DNA of 64,000 nucleotides from Methylomonas montana (lineage in GTDB: Bacteria; Pseudomonadota; Gammaproteobacteria; Methylococcales; Methylomonadaceae): contig NZ_CP129884.1 in the NCBI RefSeq assembly GCF_030490285.1, positions 1,488,001 to 1,552,000 on the forward strand, written 5' to 3'. Both the position numbers and the translations under genes were made by a program. The notes beneath the pieces are model-generated. The model was not told the DNA's origin and made no database searches. It saw only the letters and a program-made list of their open reading frames with translations. Below, piece by piece: positions 35,341 to 43,693 of the stretch; position 1 is the stretch's first letter; each line of letters starts with the position of its first letter.

Positions 35341-36789
35341 CTATAAAGCCGGAGCCGCCGGTATCCGGAATTTATTCAAATCCGGCGGGCTGACCGGCTT
35401 TTCGCTGTGCGGCGTGCCGGCCGGCACCCATTCGTAGGGCACCGGTTGGCCCCGATACACCGAATTGTTGGCGGTGGCGCGGCCGGTCACCGCATCCTTG
35501 CCAGCGCGGAAGTAGGGGTTGATATATTCCCAAACGATCTCGCCGTCGCGGGTCACCTGAAACAAGCGGCCGCTCTGGCCTTCGTCTATAAAGGTATTGC
35601 CGTTGGGCAAGCGGCGGGCGGCGCTGATATTGGTGCTGCGAAACGACCAACCGGGGCCGCCGGAATCCTCGCCGCTGTATTGCCAGACGATTTCGTTTTT
35701 GATCGGATCGATTTCCAAAATCCGCGAGCCGCCGGTTCTGGGGACCGTCGCGCTGGGATAGCCTGCCACGCCTTGATTGTCGAATACCAACAGATTGCCG
35801 GCGCCCGGCAGGCCTTCCGGGATGATATGGGCGTCGTGCTGGCCGCTGATTTGATCGACCGGTCTAGGCACGTTGCGGGGCAGGGCTTGGTCTTCGCGGG
35901 CAAGGGAATAATGAGGACCGAGGCGCCAGACGATCTTGCCGGTATGCTTATCGATGATCGCAATGAAATTGCCATTGCGGGCGTCGAACAGCAGATTTTC
36001 CGGATCAAAGCGTTTGTCGCCGGCGGCAAACCAGTGGTTGGGGCCAATTACTTTCAAATTATTGGTATGAAATACGTCGGCAATCGGCGCATTGCGTACC
36101 AGTTTCAGTTCCGCCGGGGTAAAACCGAATTCGTTGAGATGTTCGGTGGCTATCCATTTCCAGACCACTTCGCCGGCCGGATTGACTTCATAAATCACAT
36201 CGTCGAGCACCTCCGGCTGTTTGAAGCCTTTTACCGGATGAACCAGATTTGCCAGGACGACAGTATTGCCGTTCGGTAATCTGGCCCAGTCGTGGTGCTG
36301 CTGCGCGGCTCCGCCTGGGGCTTTCTCGCCGAAACTCCACACGGTTTTACCGTCCCAATCCAGTTCGCCGACCGTTTTCGAAATTCGCCGATTAATCTGC
36401 CCCGGCACCAAATCGGTACCCTTGCCTTCGGTAGTGTCTAGGGTTACCAATACGTGGCCGAGCTTGCCGCCGTTGACGGCCGGATCGATCAAGGTACTGT
36501 GGCTGGCGGCATCCTTCCATTCGTGCACCGCGTTGCCGTTTAAGTCGATCAGACGGGCGATATTGTCGCCGCCGCTGAACAGCACAAAGGAGTTATAAGC
36601 CTTGGCCGGATCGTAATGCGTGGTGCCGGTCGGATAGACGCTGGGTCCGGCGAATGCCGAGAGGCTGAGTATCACGCCCAGCGTAATCAGAACGGCTTGT
36701 TGCAGGGCCAAACAAGAACCGGCCGTTCTGTGTTGGCTGCTTCCGTGCGGTTTATTAATAGGCATATTAATAAGTGTGGGTAGTGTCAT
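35341..36789 (-). CDS. Exported arylsulfotransferase (ASST)-like beta-propeller protein
   Basis: A 482-residue protein with an N-terminal hydrophobic export segment (about 28-48) ahead of a repeat-rich propeller region resembling arylsulfate sulfotransferase (ASST) and related PQQ-like propellers. Blade-like strands recur: DLNGNAVHEW, LDWDGKTVWSFG, VNPAGEVVWKW, IDKHTGKIVWRLGP, IDPIKNEIVWQYSG and VTRDGEIVWEY. QHDAHIIPEG and QQHHDWARLPNGNTV carry histidines that could be catalytic, as ASST uses a histidine, but I cannot align them. The start ATG 36789 has AAGGGA about 8 bp upstream. It is transcribed away from the TonB receptor gene; the intergenic region is shared. Confidence 0.75.
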   Translation of the reverse strand: MTLPTLINMPINKPHGSSQHRTAGSCLALQQAVLITLGVILSLSAFAGPSVYPTGTTHYDPAKAYNSFVLFSGGDNIARLIDLNGNAVHEWKDAASHSTLIDPAVNGGKLGHVLVTLDTTEGKGTDLVPGQINRRISKTVGELDWDGKTVWSFGEKAPGGAAQQHHDWARLPNGNTVVLANLVHPVKGFKQPEVLDDVIYEVNPAGEVVWKWIATEHLNEFGFTPAELKLVRNAPIADVFHTNNLKVIGPNHWFAAGDKRFDPENLLFDARNGNFIAIIDKHTGKIVWRLGPHYSLAREDQALPRNVPRPVDQISGQHDAHIIPEGLPGAGNLLVFDNQGVAGYPSATVPRTGGSRILEIDPIKNEIVWQYSGEDSGGPGWSFRSTNISAARRLPNGNTFIDEGQSGRLFQVTRDGEIVWEYINPYFRAGKDAVTGRATANNSVYRGQPVPYEWVPAGTPHSEKPVSPPDLNKFRIPAAPAL

Positions 36790-37350
36790 CGAATGATCCC
36801 TTGAGTGTTTGATGTAACCAATAGTCCTGGTATAGCTAAAGCAATTTATAAGCCAAGATAATATTTTCCGGTTCTAAGTCGGTTTTCTTGGCTAATTAGC
36901 GGGATGTTAGGGGCTAACTTATTCGATGTTTTGGGCAAGCCTCGGGCTACAAGCTGAGGCCATTCTGCCTAGGTGCCCATTGCTTTTTGGCGCCACGCCG
37001 GGCAGGCCCAGTAGTTGTAATTAATTGATTTCAAATAGCGAAAGCGGCGATCTATTTGGCGATCGGAAGGTCGGTCAGGTCATTTATCGCGCAGTGGGTC
37101 TTTAGACATTTGTTTTGGATTGAAGGCCCTGAGCCCGGATGCCAAGCGGCAGAGCTGGACTGTTGAGTAGGGCGCAGTCCATCAACAATCTCTGCCCGCA
37201 GCTCAACAGCCAGTCAAGCCGAAAAAATCGCGTGGTCTATTGAATTGAGCGCAACGCGCTAAAGTCATTAAAAAAATAATCACTTAAATTCAGTATTTTA
37301 CTGTCGGTTTTAAAGTTTTATGCCTTCTCGAAAACCCGTGTATCCGCCGT
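36790..37350. other. Divergent regulatory region between ASST-like gene and TonB receptor
   Basis: About 560 bp without a gene. It contains inverted half-sites CTGTTGAG (37160-37167) and CTCAACAG (37202-37209), about 145-190 bp upstream of the sigma-54 promoter, and AT-rich sequence near 37261-37320. I see no sigma-54 site facing left for the ASST-like gene. Confidence 0.6.
37160..37209. promoter_or_regulatory. Candidate enhancer (activator-binding) site for the TonB receptor promoter
   Basis: CTGTTGAG and CTCAACAG form an inverted pair, with an additional TCAACA in between. Similar GCTGTT/AACAGC half-sites occur at comparable distance upstream of the two other sigma-54 promoters of this region. 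Sigma-54 activators usually bind such dyads 80-200 bp upstream. This is inference from position and shared sequence only. Confidence 0.45.
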
Positions 37351-37366
37351 TGGCATGCGCATTGCA
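37351..37366 (+). promoter_or_regulatory. Sigma-54 promoter upstream of the TonB receptor
   Basis: TGGCATG-CGCA-TTGCA matches the -24/-12 consensus TGGCAYR-N4-TTGCW at every defined position, with the GG and GC elements correctly 12 bp apart. It lies 84 bp upstream of the start codon of the receptor gene. Confidence 0.85.
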
Positions 37367-37449
37367 AAACTGGTTGTTAAGCAGGCCTGTCATGTGGACT
37401 CAACATGCCGGCTTGATTTTGCATTTTTAACATTCGATTAGGTGAGAGA

Positions 37450-40344
37450 GTGAAAGATTATTTAGCAGGAGCTAATTCGGCCGATGCCCAGCGACAGGAT
37501 CGGGTACCTGAAACCATTAGCCGGCGCCGTAAGTTGTCGACTTGCGTGGCCTTGACCATCGCCGGTGTTTCGATGGCTGCCGCATTAAACGTACAAGCTG
37601 CGGCGCCTAAGAAAAATGCCAAAAAAGTGAGCAACACCAAGGTGGTCAGCGAATTGGAACTGGAAAATCAGCGCCTGCGTCAGGAATTGCAAGCCGCCAA
37701 ACAACGCGAGCTGGATTTGATTAAAAAAGGTGTAGCTGCGGCGCCGGCGGGCGCGGCTACTGCTGAGGCTGCTTCGGCGACAGCCGCAGCCGATGGTCAG
37801 GCGCCGGCCGAGGAACTGGCTCAGAACGAGGACGACCAAAAAGCCGACCTGGGCGAAGTGGTGGTGAAAGCTCGGCCAAGGCTGCAAAAACTTAAAGATA
37901 TACCTAACTCGACTTCGGTACGGACCGGCGAGGAATTGCATAAAGAATTGGCGATGGATTTAGGCGACATCCTGAAACGGGCCGGTAACGTCAAATGGAA
38001 CTACGGCAACGCTCGTACCAGCAGTTTGTCGATGCGCGGTGTCGGTCAACAGTCGCAGACCGATGCGATGGACCCCAGTGTCGGTACCATTGTGGATGGT
38101 GTGCCTTATGCCTATAACCCCTTATCCAGCTTCGATCACTATGACATTGATTCGATACAAGTGGAGCGCGGTCCGCAAGGTACCGATGGCGGCAAGAACG
38201 TCAGCTTGGGGCGGATCAACATCAATACCAAACGTCCTACCTTCAATCGCGAAGCGACTTACTCGGCCACTTATGGTCAATTCAACACCTATATCGGCGA
38301 TGCGGCCTTGGGCGGCGCGGTGATCGACAACTTCCTGGCTTGGCGCGGCGCGTTTCACGTCAATAAAGCCGAAGGTGCCACTAAAAACCTCTATAACACC
38401 GATCAAACCTGGTACAACCGAGATCGGGTCTCGGGTCGGCTACAATTTTTGCTGACGCCGACTGAAGATTTCACTGCCCTGATCCGTTTCGACGCCAGTC
38501 CGCGTGGCGAAGAGTTTAACAACGGCAATAACTTTTTTACGCCAACGCCGGCCATATCAGCCAACGGACTGCCGACTAACCTGAATAACGACGCCAGAAC
38601 CCGATTGGCGCGGCGATGGTTTAGGGAGGGCAACCCGGACTATACCTACGAAAAAAATTACCTCTATGGCGGAGGTCAAAACGCCTTCAATCAAGATGGT
38701 CAGTATGCGCTGATTACCGCCAGCAAGGGTGGTTCGGTTGAAATGAACTGGGATACCGGCTACGGAAAACTGACCTCAATTACCGCGGTGCGGGATTTTG
38801 AGTTTCAGGCCAGGAACGACGGCGACTCCACTCCGTTCACCACCAATAAAAATGGCGGTGGTGCAGTGCCGGATTTCAGGCAACTGAGTCAGGAGCTTAA
38901 ATTCACTTCTAAAGTGGGCGATCTGGTCGATTACACCACTGGTATTTATTTAAACGACCGGAAAATGATCAAGGGCAATCGGGTTGGTTTTGGTGCCGAT
39001 GCGGGTGCTTGGTTAGCGGGTGCCGGCGCTTACAGTAGGCTGGATGTCAACTCTGTCGGTAGAGAGTTGATGAAGGATTCGCTGAATGAGCTGCACACCG
39101 ATAACCCCTATTACATTCATAATAAATCGGCATCCGCGTTTTTAAATGCCAAATGGCATATCACCGAGCCGTTAACATTAGAAACGGGTTTGAGGTTCAA
39201 TATCGAAAATCGTCGCCAGTCTACCGAAAAATTTATTACCAATGCCGGTTTTGGGACACTGCTTAGTCCTTATGCTGTTAACGGCATACAAACCGGCGGT
39301 TTCGATACGATTACCGCAACGGGTGCGCTGACTGCCGGTGCCGCGGCCGATCCGGTACAGGTGGCGCGTGCCAATGCGGTGGCTCTGAAATATTTTGGAA
39401 AGGCGACCTATGACGAGCTTAGTGCCGCTCAGCGCCGTCAAGTCGGCGATGCCAAAGGTCTGCGAGCCGGTCAAATGGGGTTGCTGTGGGACAAAGAACC
39501 CGGCAAACCGTTCAGATCGACTCAGCCTGGTTATCAAGTCAGGCCCAGTTATAAGTTCAATGAAGACTATACCGGTTATGTGTCCTGGGGTTACAACGAA
39601 AAAGCCGGTTTATCGCAGACGGTTAATAGTGTTGCCTATCTAGCCGAACCGGAAAAAACTAACTCCTTCGAGATCGGCTTGAAATCGACCTTATTCGATA
39701 GAGCGTTGACGTTGAACACCGACTTTTTCTGGACCGAAATCACCAACTATCAGCAAGGGGTGCAAGTCATCGACGAGTTCCAAACCGCCGCGCTTGGCCA
39801 GGACACCTACACCTCGATTACCGGTAACGCAGCCGGTGTGAGAGCCTATGGCGTGGAAATCGACGGCTCCTTGGTCGAGACTATTCCATTCACCTCGGTC
39901 AACTTCTCCGGTTCGTATAACGAAGCCTTTTACACCGACTTTAAAAACGCCGGTAAGGCGGCAGAGTGGAATAATCTCGCGTCGCCGACCTTCGATTTGA
40001 CCGGTCAGACCTTGCCGGGTGCGGCCAAGTTTACCTTCAGCATCAGTCCGGAGTTCAGATATCCGGTCGAGATATTGGGCGGTAAAAACGAGTTCCACAC
40101 CAGTTTCACCACTGCGTTCACCAGCAGTTATAAATCCGATACTTCACTTTCGTCTTACAGCGTGATACCGGCCAATACCACCACCGACTTGTCTATCGGT
40201 ATCGGTCGGCGCGACCGGGCTTTCGACGTGTCCTTGGTGGCGAAAAACATCTTCAACAATCAAACGCCTAACGCCAGAACCTGGAACAGCTATAGCCCAG
40301 GTATTCCGCAATGGTTTGGTTTGACGGTTAACGGCAAGTTTTAA
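37450..40344 (+). CDS. TonB-dependent outer-membrane receptor with N-terminal coiled-coil extension
   Basis: A 964-residue receptor. Signal sequence: about residues 26-50 (RRRKLSTCVALTIAGVSMAAA ... VQAA) after a long hydrophilic N-region. Then comes a coiled coil (about 62-92, LELENQRLRQELQAAKQREL), an Ala/Pro-rich linker (about 93-130), the plug (GEVVVKARPRLQKLKDIPNS, LSMRGVG, VERGPQGTDGG) and a 22-strand-type beta barrel ending in WFGLTVNGKF with a terminal Phe. This architecture imports metal chelates, cofactors or oligomers using TonB energy. GTG start with AGGTGAG close upstream. A sigma-54 promoter precedes it and a strong terminator follows. The substrate cannot be told; siderophore, lanthanide, copper-chelate and cobalamin receptors share this fold. 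Confidence 0.93.
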   Translation: MKDYLAGANSADAQRQDRVPETISRRRKLSTCVALTIAGVSMAAALNVQAAAPKKNAKKVSNTKVVSELELENQRLRQELQAAKQRELDLIKKGVAAAPAGAATAEAASATAAADGQAPAEELAQNEDDQKADLGEVVVKARPRLQKLKDIPNSTSVRTGEELHKELAMDLGDILKRAGNVKWNYGNARTSSLSMRGVGQQSQTDAMDPSVGTIVDGVPYAYNPLSSFDHYDIDSIQVERGPQGTDGGKNVSLGRININTKRPTFNREATYSATYGQFNTYIGDAALGGAVIDNFLAWRGAFHVNKAEGATKNLYNTDQTWYNRDRVSGRLQFLLTPTEDFTALIRFDASPRGEEFNNGNNFFTPTPAISANGLPTNLNNDARTRLARRWFREGNPDYTYEKNYLYGGGQNAFNQDGQYALITASKGGSVEMNWDTGYGKLTSITAVRDFEFQARNDGDSTPFTTNKNGGGAVPDFRQLSQELKFTSKVGDLVDYTTGIYLNDRKMIKGNRVGFGADAGAWLAGAGAYSRLDVNSVGRELMKDSLNELHTDNPYYIHNKSASAFLNAKWHITEPLTLETGLRFNIENRRQSTEKFITNAGFGTLLSPYAVNGIQTGGFDTITATGALTAGAAADPVQVARANAVALKYFGKATYDELSAAQRRQVGDAKGLRAGQMGLLWDKEPGKPFRSTQPGYQVRPSYKFNEDYTGYVSWGYNEKAGLSQTVNSVAYLAEPEKTNSFEIGLKSTLFDRALTLNTDFFWTEITNYQQGVQVIDEFQTAALGQDTYTSITGNAAGVRAYGVEIDGSLVETIPFTSVNFSGSYNEAFYTDFKNAGKAAEWNNLASPTFDLTGQTLPGAAKFTFSISPEFRYPVEILGGKNEFHTSFTTAFTSSYKSDTSLSSYSVIPANTTTDLSIGIGRRDRAFDVSLVAKNIFNNQTPNARTWNSYSPGIPQWFGLTVNGKF

Positions 40345-40369
40345 CATTCGACTCTCGTGGTGCCTCCGC

Positions 40370-40400
40370 GGGCCAGGGATATCCCTGGCCCGTTTTTTTT
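40370..40400 (+). terminator. Rho-independent terminator after the TonB receptor gene
   Basis: GGGCCAGGGAT (40370-40380) and ATCCCTGGCCC (40381-40391) form a perfect 11-bp stem with almost no loop, followed by GTTTTTTTT. It lies 26 bp after the stop codon, so the receptor is a monocistronic transcript. Confidence 0.92.
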
Positions 40401-40750
40401 GCCCAACGGTTTGGCAGCCATGCCATCAGTAGCAGTGCTAATCGTGCTGGCAGCAAAAGCCGCCGAAGGCGCGCGGAAATTCCCCCTTACCGCGCCGAAT
40501 CACCGCGTCGTGGACCATCAATTTTTGCATTCATCCTTAATTCGGTCGGCAAATTCCACAATTTTTTAGCGGCGGCTGTTATCCCAACAACAGCGTTTGC
40601 TGTGTGGCTGCTGAATTTTCATCAGCTCGATTGCCGAATCGGCTGTCGGGACCGTCGATTGCTCGACTTTTATTCAATCAGCATAAAAAAAGCCAATATA
40701 AATCAATGGCTAATGACTTTTTGTAGTTGCTGTATCTATTGGCTTTCCGG
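40401..40750. other. Upstream regulatory region of the rhodanese/DUF1549 operon
   Basis: About 350 bp with no gene. It holds the dyad cluster GCTGTT (40575-40580), AACAGC (40589-40594), GCTGTG (40599-40604), about 150-175 bp upstream of the second sigma-54 promoter, and an AT-rich stretch (40660-40740) of the kind that bends DNA between enhancer and promoter. Confidence 0.55.
40575..40604. promoter_or_regulatory. Candidate enhancer site for the second sigma-54 promoter
   Basis: GCTGTT-N8-AACAGC followed by N4-GCTGTG. The arms agree with half-sites upstream of the other two sigma-54 promoters. Spacing to the promoter fits binding of a bacterial enhancer-binding protein. No such protein is encoded in the window. 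Confidence 0.45.
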
Positions 40751-40766
40751 TGGCACGCTAGTTGCT
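40751..40766 (+). promoter_or_regulatory. Sigma-54 promoter upstream of the rhodanese-like gene
   Basis: TGGCACG-CTAG-TTGCT is a full match to TGGCACR-N4-TTGCW with correct GG-to-GC spacing. It lies 73 bp before the start codon of the rhodanese-like gene. Confidence 0.9.
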
Positions 40767-40838
40767 CTATCCAGAAAGTAAACCTGTGCATATGCGTGCC
40801 TCGGCGCGTGACTACTAACTAAAAGGAAGAGAGATAAC

Positions 40839-41285
40839 ATGAATAAAACAATCAAGCTGACGTTTTTGGCAATGCTGCTCGTAACCCCGGTCGCATTTGC
40901 GGCGTCTCACGATCATCAAGAGAAAAAGCCCGCCGCCGAGTACAAATATAAAACGCCCAAGCTGAATCGCGCCCAGTTCGACGAGCTGTTGGCTAAGCCC
41001 GACCAGTTGACGGTTATCGATGTGCGTCGTCCTGACGAATTGACCGGCAAAGGCGGGTTCCCAGTGTATCTGAGTATTCAATCGACCGAGATCGAGAAAA
41101 GTCTGGCCTTTATTCCTAAAGAAAGAGGCATCGTGACGGTATCGAATCACGCGGGCCGTGCCGGCGCAGCAGCCGATTTGCTGGCATCAAAAGGCTTTAA
41201 AGTCGTTGGCGCGGTGGGTGCGCAAAACTACGAAGAAGAAGGCGGCAAGTTGACCAAAATCGCGCCGCCAGAGCCGAAAAAATAA
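40839..41285 (+). CDS. Exported rhodanese-like protein lacking the catalytic cysteine
   Basis: A 148-residue protein with a signal peptide (LTFLAMLLVTPVAFAASH). The rhodanese fold is seen in LNRAQFDELLAKPDQLTVIDVRRPDEL. At the active-site loop, where rhodaneses read C-x-x-G-x-R, this protein reads VSNHAGRAGAAADLL: an Asn stands in the cysteine position and there is no other cysteine in the mature protein. Sulfur transfer is therefore unlikely, and it may be a binding or structural domain. AAGGAAGAGAG precedes the ATG. First gene of the sigma-54 operon containing the first DUF1549/DUF1501 pair. Confidence 0.85.
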   Translation: MNKTIKLTFLAMLLVTPVAFAASHDHQEKKPAAEYKYKTPKLNRAQFDELLAKPDQLTVIDVRRPDELTGKGGFPVYLSIQSTEIEKSLAFIPKERGIVTVSNHAGRAGAAADLLASKGFKVVGAVGAQNYEEEGGKLTKIAPPEPKK

Positions 41286-41325
41286 AAAATCACGACTCGA
41301 AATTTGTCATTTTTGGAGGAAGTCC

Positions 41326-43656
41326 ATGAGTAAGAAACTATATTCCGCCTTTATCTGGGGGGTTGCGGTGGCGATCAGCGGCGACACTGGGGCGGCTGAC
41401 GACAAGCCCGCGCCAGCGAAAGCCGAAGCCAGCGCGCCGGAAGCGGGGCAATCGAAATCCAAGCACTGGTCTTATCAGCCTGTAAAAGCACCGGCCGCGC
41501 CTAGCGTCAAGAATAAAGATTGGGTGAGAACGCCGATCGATGCTTTCGTGCTGGCACCCTTGGAAGCTAAAGAATTAACGCCGTCGCCGGAAGTCGATCG
41601 CGCGGCCTTCATTCGTCGGGCGACATTGGATGCCTGGGGCGTGATCCCGACACCGGAAGAAGTCGATGCGTTCGTTAACGACGATTCTAATAATGCTTAC
41701 GAGAAATTGGCGGACCGCTTGCTGGCGTCCCCTAAATACGGTGAGCGCCAGGCTCGTCGTTGGCTGGATTTGGCCCGCTATGCCGACAGCTCGGGCTTCA
41801 CCAACGATGAAAACCGCAACAATATGTATCGCTATCGCGATTACGTAGTGAAGGCATTTAACGAAGATAAGCCGTATTCGCAATTTATCCAGGAGCAATT
41901 GGCTGGCGACGAAATCAATCCGGGCAATCCCGAATCCCTGATCGCCACCGGCTTTATCAGAAGCTATCCGGACGACAGCAACTCTCGTAATCTGGTGCAG
42001 AAGAAGTTTCAAAACACCACCGACGTCACCGATACCGTGGGCGAGGTATTTTTAGCGCAGACCGTCGGTTGCGCCAGATGCCACAACCATAAGTTCGACA
42101 AAATTTCCATGAAAGAGTATTACCAGCTGCAATCTTTCTTCGCCAACGTCAATGCCGTGGATAACGTGCCGGTGCCTGTCAAGGGCGAGGTAGAGGCCGA
42201 GTGGGAAAAAGCCAATGCCAAATGGGAAGAGGCGATTAAGGACATTAAGGCAAAACAAAAAGCACTGATCGAGCCGGTGAAAGTGCAAGCCAGAAAATAT
42301 AACTACGAACGGTTTTCCTTGGATACTCAAGCGGCCCTGAATAAGCCCGAAGCCCAATGGACGACGGCGGATCGCTGGATCAATCACCGTTACGACAACA
42401 ACGAAAACGAAGCTGGGGCGGCGCTGGCGTTCTACCAAGACAACTCTGCTAAGGGTGCCTACAGTTATGACCCTAGTTATGCGGAAAAAGCCGAGCAGTT
42501 TAAAGCTCTCAATAAAGAGTTGAAAAAATGGGACAAATTGAAGCCGGTTAAAGGTTCCTCTTACATTTCCGCCGTTTCCGAGCTGGGTAATCCGAACCCA
42601 CCGCCAACTCATGTGCATTTCGCCGGCGAGTACGACAAGTTGCAGGAAGAAGTGCAACCGGGTTTCCCTGTCGCTATTTCCGAAGAGAAACCTGAGATCA
42701 AACCGACTGCCATTTCATCCGGCCGTCGCGCCGCCCTGGCTAAATGGATCGCCAGTCCGACCAATCCTTTGACGGCCAGAGTATTTGCTAACCGGGTATG
42801 GGCGCAATATTTCGGTCGCGGCATCGTCGAAACGGTTAGTGACTTCGGTAAGGCCGGTACCAAACCGACCAACCCTGAGCTGCTGGATTATTTGGCGGAT
42901 AGCTTCGTCAAGCAAGGATGGAGCGTCAAAAAACTCCACCGCGAGATTTTATTGTCCAGCGTCTATCGTCAAGACTCCAAGCCGCGCGAAGACGTCGCTA
43001 AAGCCGATCCGGATAACAAGCTGCTGGCGGTATTCCCTAGACAACGTTTGGAAGCCGAGCAAATTCGCGATTCTCTGTTGGTTGCTGCGGCGAAGTTGGA
43101 AGACAGCTTAGGCGGTCCGGCGGTGTATCCGGAAGTGCCGACCGGTTTGAATGCCGGCGACAAATGGCCGGTCGATAAAGCGCCGAAAGATACCAACCGC
43201 AGGAGCTTGTATGTGTTTACCAAGCGCAGCGTGCCTTACCCCATGTTGGATACCTTCGATATGGCGTCCGCGCAACAGGTGCATAGCAAACGCGACGTCA
43301 CCACCACGCCATTGCAATCTCTGGCTCTGTTCAACAGCGATACAGTGTTTGGTTGGTCGCAAGCTCTGGCTGGACGCGTGATCAACGAAGCCGGCCACGA
43401 TGAGTCCGATCAGTTGGAAAGGCTGTATAAAATTCTGTTTGCCCGTAGCCCGACCGACGAGGAAAAAGACACGCTGGCTGGCTTCTTGGACGAACAGGAA
43501 AACGTCATTAAGAAGAAAGTCGCAGAAGGCAAATTTACCGCCAGCGTACCGGTGGGGGTGAAGGAAACCGACAAACTGGACCCAGTGCGTTCGTCTGCCT
43601 TTGTTGACTTGGTGCATGCGGTGGCCAATTCCAACGAATTCGTCTATCGCTTCTAA
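41326..43656 (+). CDS. Exported DUF1549/DUF1553 cytochrome-like protein (planctomycete type), copy 1
   Basis: A 776-residue protein with an N-terminal export segment (LYSAFIWGVAVAISGDTGA). DUF1549 spans roughly 65-270 (WVRTPIDAFVLAPLE, RRATLDAWGVIPTPEEVDAF, YGERQARRWLDLARYADSSGF) and contains one c-type haem motif, C249-A-R-C252-H253. DUF1553 covers roughly 470-750 (LAKWIASPTNPLTARVFANRVWAQYFGRGIVET, FPRQRLEAEQIRDSLL, VTTTPLQSLALFNS). This domain pair is abundant in Planctomycetes and Verrucomicrobia, where it sits beside DUF1501 genes; its biochemical role is unestablished. It is followed 37 bp later by a DUF1501 gene and has a paralogue at 46794. Confidence 0.92.
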   Translation: MSKKLYSAFIWGVAVAISGDTGAADDKPAPAKAEASAPEAGQSKSKHWSYQPVKAPAAPSVKNKDWVRTPIDAFVLAPLEAKELTPSPEVDRAAFIRRATLDAWGVIPTPEEVDAFVNDDSNNAYEKLADRLLASPKYGERQARRWLDLARYADSSGFTNDENRNNMYRYRDYVVKAFNEDKPYSQFIQEQLAGDEINPGNPESLIATGFIRSYPDDSNSRNLVQKKFQNTTDVTDTVGEVFLAQTVGCARCHNHKFDKISMKEYYQLQSFFANVNAVDNVPVPVKGEVEAEWEKANAKWEEAIKDIKAKQKALIEPVKVQARKYNYERFSLDTQAALNKPEAQWTTADRWINHRYDNNENEAGAALAFYQDNSAKGAYSYDPSYAEKAEQFKALNKELKKWDKLKPVKGSSYISAVSELGNPNPPPTHVHFAGEYDKLQEEVQPGFPVAISEEKPEIKPTAISSGRRAALAKWIASPTNPLTARVFANRVWAQYFGRGIVETVSDFGKAGTKPTNPELLDYLADSFVKQGWSVKKLHREILLSSVYRQDSKPREDVAKADPDNKLLAVFPRQRLEAEQIRDSLLVAAAKLEDSLGGPAVYPEVPTGLNAGDKWPVDKAPKDTNRRSLYVFTKRSVPYPMLDTFDMASAQQVHSKRDVTTTPLQSLALFNSDTVFGWSQALAGRVINEAGHDESDQLERLYKILFARSPTDEEKDTLAGFLDEQENVIKKKVAEGKFTASVPVGVKETDKLDPVRSSAFVDLVHAVANSNEFVYRF

Positions 43657-43693
43657 CGGCCATCGAATACTTAATTGAATTAGGAAATATATT

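Noticed and set aside
37450..40344. Calling the receptor a lanthanide (LanA-like) or siderophore receptor
   Set aside because: The plug and barrel show only generic TonB-dependent receptor features; substrate cannot be read by eye.
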